Part shown: positions 1 to 8,505 of the stretch, one piece after another
How positions within the stretch are numbered: the first letter of the stretch is position 1
Layout of the letters: every line of letters starts with the position of its first letter
From: Smittium mucronatum
Taxonomy: Eukaryota > Kickxellomycota > Harpellomycetes > Harpellales > Legeriomycetaceae
DNA: 19,038 nt
NCBI GenBank assembly: GCA_001953115.1
Contig: LSSL01007512.1
Span: 1 to 19,038, forward strand
Direction of reading: 5' to 3'
Notes under the pieces: model-generated
Told to the model about the DNA's origin: nothing
Seen by the model: only the letters and a program-made list of their open reading frames with translations
The model's database searches: none
Made by a program: the position numbers and the translations under genes

Positions 1-1
1 G

Positions 2-142
2 GGGGGGGGTATCGATTACGGCTTGACAGGGGTTTGCTTAAATGAAATCGTAGGCTCGAGTCATCGTTTTGTAACTCCTTTGATTCCAGATCATCTTTAT
101 ATCACATTCCCTGACGATCTGATATTATCTATATTAATTTAA
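2..142 (+). CDS. 3' end of an unidentified protein-coding frame (partial)
   Basis: The second forward frame is open from the window edge to a TAA at 140-142, giving 46 codons. The first three glycines come from the terminal G run and may not be real. The rest includes YGLTGVCLNEIVGSSHR followed by a hydrophobic tail ending LILSILI. Bases 11-120 are about 41% G+C by hand count, roughly twice the surroundings, and codons use G and C in third positions, which suggests real coding sequence. An AATAAA lies 18 bases after the stop, as expected at a eukaryotic 3' end. I do not recognise the family. The 5' part is outside the window, and an exon boundary inside cannot be excluded. The inference is a terminal exon; a chance open frame is the alternative, since 46 codons is not long for this composition. 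Confidence 0.42.
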   Translation, partial: GGGIDYGLTGVCLNEIVGSSHRFVTPLIPDHLYITFPDDLILSILI

Positions 143-159
143 TATGTGTATAAAAAGCA

Positions 160-165
160 AATAAA
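160..165 (+). promoter_or_regulatory. Possible polyadenylation signal AATAAA
   Basis: AATAAA lies 18 bases downstream of the stop of the partial frame ending at 142, close to the usual place for a compact eukaryotic 3' UTR. The hexamer is common by chance in DNA this AT-rich, so only its position supports the call. Confidence 0.25.
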
Positions 166-372
166 ATTTTGCTAAATTATCTTTAAACTGATCCCAACTC
201 AAATGTCAAGTTTGTAAAAAAAAATTGTATAGTTTTGGATAAACGTTAAATTTTAGTCACCTTTATATATATATCTGTTATTCTAGAGAAATTCACAATG
301 CTTTTTGATATTTATAGATTTCTAGGGTTTAAATTTGAACATGTAGTGTTTTTAGTTTTAGAGTTTGATGGT

Positions 373-393
373 GGGGTGGGGGGGTGTGTGTGT
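373..393 (+). repeat. G tract followed by TG microsatellite
   Basis: GGGG at 373-376, a T, then seven G at 378-384, running into TG dinucleotides to 393. With the GG just upstream this could support a small G-quadruplex on the + strand, but there are not four clean GGG runs. It is one of several G runs in the window, all on this strand. Confidence 0.8.
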
Positions 394-555
394 TTACGAT
401 TGTTACTCTATTTTATGCCCATCAGGAAAGAGTTGGAAAGTTTCAATACCTTCAAATAATTATTCGGTTATTGGATAAATTCAGATTTTCTAGCATATTA
501 AAACGCAATTATTTGCTATATTAGGTATGATATTTAACAATACACCCAATGAATG

Positions 556-640
556 AAGGTTCACAATCACTTAAAGATCACATCCACTAAGGACCACACC
601 CACGTAAAAAGGTTCGTATCCACGAGAGGATCATATCCAC
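556..640 (+). repeat. Degenerate 15-bp tandem repeat, five copies
   Basis: Five related units start near 556, 574, 589, 609 and 626. They read AAGGTTCACAATCAC, AAGATCACATCCAC, AAGGACCACACCCAC, AAGGTTCGTATCCAC and GAGGATCATATCCAC. The shared core is AAGG-x-TCA-x-ATCCAC, with units beginning 15 to 20 bases apart because spacers vary. The array is richer in C and G than its surroundings and runs straight into a CA/TA microsatellite. No ORF is shared across units. It could be a small satellite, the tail of a transposable element or a cluster of protein-binding sites; the sequence does not decide. Confidence 0.7.
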
Positions 641-644
641 ATAC

Positions 645-682
645 AACACACACACGTATATATATATATATATATATATATA
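645..682 (+). repeat. CA/TA compound microsatellite
   Basis: CA dinucleotides at 645-655 change into thirteen TA units at 657-682. This is a simple-sequence repeat directly after the five-unit tandem array. Confidence 0.92.
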
Positions 683-1005
683 ATTATTGCAGAGAATATA
701 TTTTGGGGAATTTTTAAAAGCTATTATTTTCTCCATAATTCATTTCTATATTAATAAAAACAGAAATTAATTAAAAAATTGTGGAAGGGATTTATGGAAT
801 AAAATTGGTGAAATTTTCAAACTTATAAGTAATATTAACCATAAGGGTATTGACGGATTACAAATAGACACTCGTTTCTTTATGAATAAGAGATGAATTT
901 TCTAATATATTTTTTCCAATATTGGATATATTTTAAGCCTACAGAATATTGATTTTTAATCGAGTGAGAATTTATGGATACGTATAAAAATTTCAGCCCC
1001 ACTAA
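683..1005. other. Non-coding AT-rich stretch
   Basis: No gene, RNA or repeat is recognised between the microsatellite and the run of open segments that starts at 1006. Confidence 0.5.
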
Positions 1006-1948
1006 ATTGATATTAATATATTATATGTGTTTACCAATAAAATAAAAATACCTTGGGATATCCATAAAAAGCTAATATTTGAATATCTCGAGCTTCCTAA
1101 AAAGAAAAATTTACAGATTTTAGAAGAAAATTCTATAGGTTGTAATAACAGCGCCAGGATTAAAATAAGCTATCAAAAATACATGTTTTAAGGATCAAAA
1201 GTCCATTTTTAAGCGGTTTTACCTTGGATAAAGGCGTTATTTTTTCCGTCATATTATAGGAAAAAATCATCTCACGATTAACCTAAAAAACAAATATTTC
1301 AGTCAGTTTGAGAATAATTTGGATTTATGGAAATTGATTAAAAGCCGAGATAAATATACATGGATTCAAGATAAAAAAACAATGTCGTATTTAATTCAAC
1401 TATAATATTAGGTGTCACAAATTCAAGTAACTCATTTATGTTAATCAGATTTGAATTTTTTAAGGTTGAAAATACTAATAATCAGTTGTGTATTCTAAAA
1501 GAAATTTATAAAAAATATATTTATGGAGATGGTTTCAATTATGGTATTGATTGGTTGTATAGATTTTTTTTAGGCGGAATTAAATTTTGTATAAATGGTC
1601 TACATAAATTATCTTTGTAAAGAATAAAACTTTAAAGTAACAAAGTAAAGCGACGGGTAAAAAGGTATACTAAAATCGGACTATTCAAAAAATCTGCAGA
1701 TGTAAAGAAAAGAAAAAGTTTCATAGAAATTAAAGCCGTTTGTCTTTGGATGTACAGGGGAAGTTTTAAGGAGGTGAAAGCTCAAAAATTATTCGTATAA
1801 AGCCACCGAAATTCTCATAAAAAAGATGGAGGATACCGAGAAAAAAAAACAATTTTTAACTTTTCTATGTGTCAAAACACCATTAAAACTTTTATTAAAT
1901 TTGAACAAAGATTATTCTGCGTTTTATCCTCCTTTTTTAAACATATAA
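1006..1948 (+). pseudogene. Run of abutting open segments, possible decayed coding element, unidentified
   Basis: Open segments follow one another on the same strand in different frames: 1006-1191 (61 codons, no ATG start), 1169-1405 (78 codons with one internal TAA), 1375-1620 (81 codons; ATG at 1438 leaves 60), 1636-1800 (54 codons) and 1778-1948 (56 codons). Each could be chance alone, but so many in 950 bases on one strand is more than I would expect, and the order suggests one coding region broken by frameshifts. The last two join as IEIKAVCLWMYRGSFKEV followed by NYSYKATEILIKKMED. This resembles the helix-turn-helix linker after the zinc-binding part of IS1595/Merlin-type transposases (a Y-W/R-G-S-x-K-x-V stretch, then SYKT). 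No catalytic residues were found, so family assignment is a guess. Confidence 0.3.
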
Positions 1949-2149
1949 TTACTAATTACTTATAATCTTAGTCAAACAATAATACATCTTATTGTTCCTT
2001 TCGATACTTAATTTACATTAAATATTTACATTATATTCATATCTTAAAATAAAATAAAAAGCCAAATAAAAACTTTTTTAAAAAAAAATTAAAAGATAAC
2101 AAAAAAGCAATAAATAATAAAATAAAAATACTAATAACAAAGACAAAGA

Positions 2150-2275
2150 ATGACCAACACCACGCAGACGAATCCAAATCCACAGAAGTTCTCAGATGTC
2201 CAGGAGAATTCTGGCGAGCCGATAGTTCTTAGAAAGAAAGGGTTCACCGAAACAGAAGCCCTTCAAAAAATATAA
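2150..2275 (+). CDS. Small G+C-rich ORF, 41 aa, unidentified
   Basis: ATG at 2150 to TAA at 2273 encodes a hydrophilic peptide starting MTNTTQTNPNPQKFSD and containing SGEPIVLRKKGFTETEALQK. The G+C is 55 of 126 bases by codon count, about twice the local background, and the peptide is charged and well mixed, unlike the Lys/Asn/Ile/Phe-rich translations around it. The 80 bases before the ATG are an A-rich leader-like stretch. The frame ends as composition returns to background, where a second frame (2283-2447) is already open, so a frameshift or a lost splice site could separate two parts of one gene. I do not recognise the family. Alternatives are an exon, a captured fragment or a transposon N-terminus. 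Confidence 0.35.
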   Translation: MTNTTQTNPNPQKFSDVQENSGEPIVLRKKGFTETEALQKI

Positions 2276-2282
2276 ATTTTTT

Positions 2283-2447
2283 ATGGTCAAATTTTATTCC
2301 GAAATATTTCATTGCCGATTCACAACCCCAAAATTTTCTAAGGAACTACAAGAATTTAGATCCGGGTGCACAAGAATAAACTTCCAGGATCATTTTTACA
2401 GAAGCTTAACAAATATTCTATACAATACCGATATTTCCAAAGTATAA
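2283..2447 (+). CDS. Small ORF, 54 aa, possible continuation of the 2150 frame
   Basis: ATG at 2283 to TAA at 2445; the frame is open upstream to 2226, so it overlaps the end of the 2150 ORF in another frame. The translation (MVKFYSEIFHCRFTTPKF, then KELQEFRSGC and FQDHFYRSL) is better mixed than typical background and includes two Cys. It may be the displaced continuation of the 2150 frame, but the length is within chance and no family is recognised. The minus strand here could instead hold the far C-terminal end of the pogo-like relic at 2480-3022. Confidence 0.22.
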   Translation: MVKFYSEIFHCRFTTPKFSKELQEFRSGCTRINFQDHFYRSLTNILYNTDISKV

Positions 2448-2479
2448 ATTGATTGTGATATTAGGTAAATAAATTATTT

Positions 2480-3022
2480 TGAAAATGAAAAAAAGCTCGA
2501 TCGTCTATTTATATTGATCAATTAAAAATTGATCGAGTTTGAAGAAGATCTGATGCTATAAATAAATTCGAAACCAAATAAATAAAATATCAGGATATAT
2601 AAAGCACTTAAACCATCTGTATCAAGTAATAATAATTTTTTGGAGGACGAACCTAAATTTTCCACAATTTTCTTCTGAACTACACAAAATTATGTCATTT
2701 TTTCCGAAAATATTCCGTTTTCGCAAAAATTTTCACTTTATCCAATTAAAATTAAAAAAGTTCTAATTTTTGCACAAAAAAACTAGGTCCTCTCTTTTGG
2801 TCATATCTATTATATATTTACCAAAAAGAAATGGTTATTTTAAATAATATAGTATGCATTCAATAAATTCATAGAAATACAAAACCACATAACTTCATTG
2901 CTCATATCATTTGAAACAGTGATTGGTTTTTTTTTTCTGGTGATAGGTATAACATCAGTTTCTTCTAAGCATGCAGCCGGCATACCGGTAAAAGGATCAT
3001 TAGAGCTTAGAATGACATCCTT
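2480..3022 (-). pseudogene. Possible pogo/Tigger-like DDE transposase relic (second copy, different subfamily)
   Basis: On the minus strand the segment 3022-2840 is open for 60 codons. It contains DPFTGMPAACLEETDV and then VSNDMSNEVMWFC, which sits where pogo-family transposases have the first catalytic motif (N-x-DE-x-x-L-x-W). About 36 codons later, near 2804, comes MTKREDLVFLCKN, resembling the SK-x-R-x-T-V-L-x-C-x-N motif. Near 2623 the string KKIVENLGSSSKKLLLLD matches the stretch leading to the second catalytic Asp (LLLLDNAP). Order and the first spacing fit the family; the second spacing is about 28 residues short, implying a deletion. The matches fall in different frames and no DE pair is intact at the first site. 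If real, it is non-functional and distinct from the relic at 12150-13544. Confidence 0.33.
2496..2537. repeat. Nested inverted repeat around GATCAATT
   Basis: GATCAATT (2516-2523), a three-base AAA loop and AATTGATC (2527-2534) form a perfect 8-bp hairpin. CTCGATC at 2496-2502 also matches GATCGAG at 2531-2537 as a second, overlapping inverted pair. The function is unknown. Confidence 0.6.
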
Positions 3023-3053
3023 CTATTTGCGTTGATATTTATTTTATTGATAA

Positions 3054-4291
3054 TTATTTTGAATTTTTTACTTATTCTCCTTCATAATAAAATTATTCGC
3101 CAAAAGGTGCTAAGTTGGTAATTATTTAATCTTTTTAGAGCAAAGAATTAATTAACTCATATCAGATGCAATTTAAAGTGTTAATATATGGTTTAAAAAG
3201 CTTGATATGTAATATTAGTGAGCTCAATAGTCATAGCTTAATGAAATTAAGCTAATAGTGTTATAAGAATTTTTTTATCATTCATCATACTCATAATATT
3301 TATACATATATTATACTTTCTTTAAAGAAAAAGCTTAAAACAGCATGTTTCATTTTTTTTATAAAAAAAACCTTAAATCATATAATTATTACATCAATTA
3401 GCTGCATGGATTCGCATTAAAAAGACTTATTTTTATATTTATAGAGAATATAAAAAAGCTAAAACAGAATAAATCACTAAGGCAGAGTATTATTGGGCTT
3501 TTTTGAAAAAAAAAATATAATTAGTTCCAAAAATACACAATTCCTTTTTTTATTTCTTTAGGCCTACCGCGCACTCTTATTTTATTCAGAATAATTCTGT
3601 TTATTAAATGGGATTATTGTGATGGGATATCAAAGTATAAAAGTGTGAGCATTTTTTCTCCACTTTAAACTTCTCGCTCGAACAATGTTAACCATAAAGT
3701 GGTTGAGCTTGACTGTGCATATGAACTACAGGAACTCCGCCCAGAAATTTTTAAATTCTATTAAAAGTTGGAAATTATAAATATACCGCTCTATTTTTGC
3801 CCAAAAAAACCATCTTCTGAAAGAGAATATACAATAAACTAATCATATCAAAAAAAATTTAATTAAATTTATCGTTAGGCTGCACTTTAGTAAAATTTAT
3901 TGAATATTATAACAGGGATTCTATATTTGAGATATCAGTATCCTCCAAAAATATATGACAAACCATTTTTAAAACCCCTATAATTTTAGACTTTTTATAA
4001 CAAATTAAAACCTTTTATATCGTAGAAATAAATCATTATAGCGCATTTTCAGTGCTTGGTGAAAATAAATTCGCGCCTTCGTAACAATTTTCACTTTTAT
4101 TTTAAAAAAACTCTACTTTAAAAAGGCTCAATTTATTATCTCTTTCTTGTTCCCGCTTTTTTATAAATATATATTTTTGTCTTATCAAACATAAATAATA
4201 ACTCAAATTTGTGTAATGAGTAGAGATAATTGAGAAGATGATTTTAAATATATTTTTAGCTTGAAAAAAATTTTATAGAAATATATTTTTT
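3054..4291. other. Stretch without a recognised gene
   Basis: Mostly AT-rich sequence with stops in all frames. The least random part is about 3667-3840 on the + strand, where one frame reads NNVNHKVVELDCAYELQELR, meets a TAA near 3766 and continues in the same frame with PLYFCPKKPSSEREY. This could be a decayed coding fragment, but no family is recognised. The only other marked structure is the hairpin at 3235-3253. Confidence 0.45.
3235..3253. repeat. Short perfect hairpin AGCTTAAT-GAA-ATTAAGCT
   Basis: An 8-bp perfect stem with a three-base loop in AT-rich non-coding sequence. No adjacent gene gives it a role, and chance is possible. Confidence 0.4.
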
Positions 4292-4690
4292 TTAATAAAA
4301 ATGAATTTTGGTGAATCTGGGGGAAAAAATTACAGAATTATTAATATATTTTGGATTATCAGCAGTACAGTTTCTGGTGAAAATTCAGAACCATTACTTT
4401 TGAATAAAACTTTAAATTATTAAAAATCCATGAATATACTTCCTCGTTTTCATTTTGAGCCATATTGATTGAAAGTGAAAAAAAAAATTCTATCGATGTC
4501 GGAATCTCCAACAAACACTACATGATATCCAGCATCTATAAGCCTGTAAGTTCCATCTATATGAATATGCTTACAATACTTCATTCTAGTAATAGATGAT
4601 AAAGAGTGATAAAATGGTCTAAATCCATTTAAAAATTCCATTTTTAAAATATAGTCACAGCTTGAGTTTTTATATACATTATATTATCAT
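4292..4690 (-). pseudogene. MULE (Mutator-like) transposase relic, frameshifted
   Basis: MULE transposases are DDE enzymes that move Mutator-type DNA transposons. The minus-strand frame 4641-4450 (63 codons from its ATG, open upstream to about 4690) carries KYCKHIHIDGTYRLIDAGYH and VVFVGDSDIDRIFF. This is the family signature H-x-DGTYRL...GY-x-V-x-x-VG-x-SD-x-x-R-x-F; its Asp at 4557 is the first catalytic position. Where that frame stops, frame 4454-4359 continues with NENEEVYSWIFNNLK, matching the E-x-x-E-x-Y-x-W/F-x-x-LK block. A third segment, read FSPETVLL then ADNPKYINNSVIFSPR and ending KIHF at 4292, matches the block holding the second catalytic Asp (ADxxxxI) and the following Cys/His-rich stretch. 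At least two frameshifts separate the pieces, so the gene is dead. The third catalytic residue and the termini were not found. An N-terminal FLYWCH-like part may lie at 4700-5140 but is too decayed to claim. Confidence 0.82.
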
Positions 4691-5340
4691 TAATATTTTC
4701 CAAAGTTATTCCCCTAGGAACTTTTTTTTTTTTTTGGAACTTTTTAACTTAGGCTTGTAATTGTATAAAGCACTACCAGTTATTTAAATTACGTTTATTT
4801 CTGCCAATTTTACTGTTCTAAACGTTTTTTAAATATTTTAATCGATAAAAGATCTCATAAAATTTTCTTTTTTGCTATTTCCATTAAATATTCAAGTCCA
4901 AAGCTGCAGCAGGGATTATTCAGAATTTGGATTTCTGTAAAAAATATTGGTCATGTTTTTGTAAATTTCAGTTTTGACCTTGTAGCTACAACCGTACTTA
5001 TACTCATTTTTTCAAAATTGATAAATAGCTCTACATGCTATTTTTGAATTTAATCTACTGCTTTTCTTGTGATAAATTGTTTGTTCTAAAAAGAAATCGT
5101 CTTTAAATCAACCCCAAAAATTTTCCATTTTGTTAAAAATAGTCTTGTTTATTTTAAAGAACTTATAGTCAGATTAAAATAGTAAATATATTTCTGTATA
5201 TTTTCATTTATTGATCTTTAACGCGCATTTAGCAGAGAAATTGTCTTATTAATTACTTAATCTCAAAAATAAACTATTTATTTTCTCATTAATATGTAAA
5301 TAATAGGATATGAATAGGATATTTACATATAAAAACAAAA
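4691..5340. other. Stretch upstream of the MULE relic, no clear gene
   Basis: If the MULE relic once had an N-terminal zinc-binding (FLYWCH or WRKY-like) domain it would lie here on the minus strand. Short Cys-containing pieces such as EYKYGCSYKVKTEIYKN (near 5000) are in a suitable place, but the match is too weak to call. No terminal inverted repeats were found by eye. Confidence 0.35.
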
Positions 5341-5347
5341 AAAAAGT

Positions 5348-5413
5348 TGTGCGAAAACATCTAATTTTATAATCTAATTATTTTTTAATATAAAAAAATT
5401 GTGCGAAAATTGC
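5348..5413 (+). repeat. Repeated TGTGCGAAAA word
   Basis: TGTGCGAAAA occurs at 5348-5357 and 5400-5409, and TTGTGCGA again at 5577-5584. The second copy extends to TGTGCGAAAATTGC (5400-5413), whose exact 14-base complement lies at 17362-17375. With four G or C in ten bases this word should be rare in such AT-rich DNA, so the copies probably belong to a dispersed repeat. Confidence 0.45.
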
Positions 5414-6318
5414 AATGCTGTAAGAATTAACCTAATTTTGAATTTTTTTGCATAAAATTATGGAAATTTTTGTTTCTTAAATTTTTTGAGATACTTTAAT
5501 CTGATTATTAAAATTAGATATTTTTATTGAAAAATAATAAAATTTGGTAGTTTCTATGGGATCATACCTTTATATTTTGTGCGATATGGAAAAAAATGAA
5601 ATGTGATGTTTCTAAAGTTCAGCTTACGATAAAATAAAATATATTTTATAGAATTTTGTATGTAAACTTCTTAATTCAATGCACAAAAAATCACTGTATA
5701 ATTCTTAAACAATATTGAAATGATACTATAAAGGTATTTTTTTAACCATCAAATAAAAAATAATTAATTGACATGGATAATGTGTTATAACTGTCCTTTT
5801 TTTTAAAAGATAAATAAATCCTAAACGATTTATAATTACCTTAAAAAATAAGATAGGCTATAAATTATAAAGGTTATATGTTGTTAATCAAAGATATATA
5901 AGAGATTCTAAAGATAATATCAAAGAATTCTTCATTAAATATGAAAAATATTGAAATTTTATATGGATATTTTTTGAAAAAATTATTATTCAACATAACA
6001 AAATAAACATTTTATTTTAAAATGGCTATAAAAGTTGTTGATTTTTAAGATAAATAACATTTTTAACGACTTTGAAGACAACCTAAACATTTTCTTAGTC
6101 TAATAAAATGTAAAATATTATAATAAGGTCCATTAGTTATTTAAGGGTCGTTTTTTTTATGATTATAAATTGATTAAATATGGCAAAAAATATACTGAAG
6201 ATTATAATTAATAAATTCTATAAAATTTTAGATTTATATATGTGGAAGTTTTATTGAATATAAAGACGAATTTCAAAAAAAATATTTGAGTAGTAGGACT
6301 AGAGTTTGTTTATTTTAT
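5414..6318. other. Non-coding AT-rich stretch
   Basis: No gene, RNA or convincing repeat is recognised. Long A and T runs and frequent stops dominate both strands. Confidence 0.5.
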
Positions 6319-6325
6319 GGGGGGG
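6319..6325 (+). repeat. G7 homopolymer
   Basis: Seven consecutive G in a strongly AT-rich setting, followed by six T. Part of the + strand G-run series. Confidence 0.9.
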
Positions 6326-6355
6326 TTTTTTCGACGAATAAAGGGGAAAAATTAA

Positions 6356-6382
6356 ATATATATAATATATATATATATATAT
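6356..6382. repeat. AT microsatellite
   Basis: Nearly perfect AT dinucleotide tract with one phase break near 6364. Confidence 0.9.
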
Positions 6383-6423
6383 GTAGATTGTTTACAAATA
6401 AGCTTTAGAAAGAAGGAAATTTT

Positions 6424-6658
6424 ATGATTTCTCAAAGTTACGACTGCAAAGGAAGGGTTTATTTATTTAACAGTTATATATATATATCCAACTATTTATT
6501 TATAATTATTATAACAATGAGATTTTTTCGAGGGAAAGTGAATTACGGACTTAACTTTCCAGCCGAACCCGAAGATAGATCAACAGGATAGACTTCTGAG
6601 GAAAAAAAAGAATATTTTTTCTGAATATAAAATACATCCGTTAGTTCAGGAGACTTAA
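6424..6658 (+). other. G+C-elevated patch with two short overlapping frames
   Basis: ATG at 6424 opens 55 codons to a TAG at 6589. The first half is coded by TA-microsatellite sequence (6475-6487) and is unlikely to be protein, but the second half, from an in-frame ATG at 6517, reads MRFFRGKVNYGLNFPAEPED in clearly less AT-rich DNA. A second frame, 6542-6658, reads ITDLTFQPNPKIDQQDRLLR over the same bases and ends VQET. The composition from about 6530 to 6655 resembles the island at 2150. It may be an exon or an inserted fragment. No family is recognised, and the two frames cannot both be coding. Confidence 0.25.
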
Positions 6659-7792
6659 GGGGTGCTAAGAAAAATTATTAAAAGAATATTAAGTTATTAA
6701 TGTGAAAAAATTCATTAAAAAATACCTTTTATAGCCACAATAAAAAAAAATCAATAACTAACTACCACTAAAACACTTAGTTTAAATGAAAGTCTCTATT
6801 ATACTTTTATCTAAATATTGCTTAAATTTACTTTTTTCATATAGAATCACTAATTTTTAATTTTTAGCGTAACTTATTTTTTTCCGCTCAATATAAAAAA
6901 AAACAGGTTAATTTTTTTATTATTTGAATTTATCTCGAAACTTTAAAGAATAAAATAAAAACAACAAAAAAAAATTAAATTTTTTTAAATAAAGCAAAAA
7001 TAAAGAAGTAATTTTAAATAATCTCGCTTTCTTTTGTAAAAACACAGGAGATATAATTTTTTTTTCAGAAAATCCAGGATATAAAAACATTCAAAACTGC
7101 ACATGACACTTCCAAACCCACTGAAACGATAGCTTTTAAAATTAAAGATAAATATGAAAAGCAAAACCTTCAACATATATTTTAATGTGAAGCACAGAAT
7201 CTTTTTTACAATACGTTATCATATAAAGTTATTAATGAAAAATGAAAAACATACTTATAATATAAGTCCATATTTTTAAGCTTATTTCTTGAAGAAGTTT
7301 AAGTTGAATATATCAGGTTCTATATTCTTTTTTTGAAGATATCAAATGAGTTTTTTCCCATTCGAAAAGTATTTTTTTTATAGATGTTATTTTTTACATT
7401 CTTTTTGGTTAGTGATTGATAAAAAAAATTGAAATCAATAAAAATGGCTTATATTTATTCTTGAAAAATCGAATTGGAAAAAAATATTTCAACATAAGCC
7501 GAGTATATGATTTTTTTTTATATAATAAATGATAATTCTGATTCAGGTTTAAAAAAAAGGATCCAACAATAGTTTGCAAAAAATATTTGAATTTAAATAC
7601 TCAATTTTTCTATTGATTTTTCTGATAAATTTTTTATTTGATTTGAACTGCTTAATTTTTTTCAGGATGTAAAATTCTGTAAAAAAAATATTATTTTGTA
7701 CACATATACCTATATTCAAACGTGTATTATATCGCTTCAATTTTTAAAAAAAATTGACAATTTAATAATATAAACTCATTTATATCTACTAT
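6659..7792. other. Stretch without a recognised gene
   Basis: AT-rich DNA with no confident feature. A 42-codon open segment on the + strand at 7057-7185 (KTAHDTSKPTETIAFKIKDK inside) is better mixed than background but too short and unmatched to call. The minus-strand frames in this interval look like chance frames rich in Phe, Lys and Leu. Confidence 0.45.
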
Positions 7793-8505
7793 AACCGAAT
7801 ATTTATGTAACTATATGATAATCATTATTATGTTCTCACGATAGCAATATATTTTGGATGTAGTAACACTTAAATTGAATATAAAGACAAAAAAAAAGAG
7901 AATCATTGGTAATATTGAAGAGCCTATTATTTTATTAGTTTTTCTACTAAAATTTTAATTATAAGCATTTATATTCATAAGTTCAAAAAATCGAAAATAC
8001 TACATTATAGGTAAAGATAACCAAAAAACAATTATGTAAAAAAATAAATTGGATACCTTTTCAAACTTATATCAAAAGGAAAAAAACTTTAACAAACTCC
8101 TGAATATAAAAAAAACTAAACACTTTTGACAGAAAGTTTTATTGTTTTAGAAATGTGATTTAAATTTAAATTCATTAAAAAGTAAAAAATAAATAATCCG
8201 AATAAAATTATTATTAAAATTATACCAAAAATCTGTCATTATTCAAGAAATTAAAAGATTGTTTTTCTAATATTTCCTGCTTCTGAAACAGAGACCATTG
8301 GTGATTAGCTTTTCTAAAATTTTGGATAAAAATTCTTACAATTAAAATTTTAATAGAAAAAAATCAATATTAGGCTCTTTAAACTTACCACTGATTCTCT
8401 CTTTTTTGTCTTTTTATTTAACATTGTTATTATTAAATCTTAAATATATTGTATTCATGAGATAATATAATAATTAGTGCATAGTTAAATAAATAATCAG
8501 TTGAA
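7793..8505. repeat. Large imperfect inverted repeat, possible decayed MITE or foldback element
   Basis: The arm at about 7793-7983 pairs, as its reverse complement, with about 8311-8505, leaving roughly 330 bases between. Matched blocks keep their order along both arms: ATTTATGTAACTAT against ATTTATTTAACTAT; CAATATATTT in both; AAAGACAAAAAA in both; AGAGAATCATTGGTAA against AGAGAATCAGTGGTAA; AAGAGCCTA in both; CTACTAAAATTTTAATTATA against CTATTAAAATTTTAATTGTA. Identity looks near 75-80% in the core, with small indels. No transposase fragment was recognised in the interior. The layout fits a non-autonomous DNA element with long terminal repeats, a foldback element, or a locus that would form long hairpin RNA if transcribed. 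Exact ends and target-site duplications could not be fixed by eye. Confidence 0.72.

Larger units (their letters stand above)
143..555. other. Non-coding AT-rich stretch
   Basis: No gene is recognised. Apart from the possible polyadenylation signal near 160, the only marked structure is the G/TG tract at 373-393. The rest is AT-rich sequence with frequent stops in all frames. Confidence 0.6.

Noticed and set aside
609..625. GGTTCG-x-ATCC, resembling a tRNA T-arm.
   Set aside because: It is one unit of the tandem array, and no acceptor, D-arm or anticodon arm surrounds it.
556..682. Regular short repeats that might be a CRISPR array.
   Set aside because: Units are only 15 bases, degenerate, with spacers of 0-5 bases, and no cas genes are present.
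6985..7176. A 63-codon minus-strand frame with apparent membrane-like composition.
   Set aside because: The T-rich strand forces Phe/Leu codons, and the opposite strand is at least as coding-like here. Neither matches a family.
7549..7740. A 63-codon minus-strand frame.
   Set aside because: Lys/Asn/Ile/Phe-rich chance frame with no motif; the next 50 bases lead into the inverted repeat.
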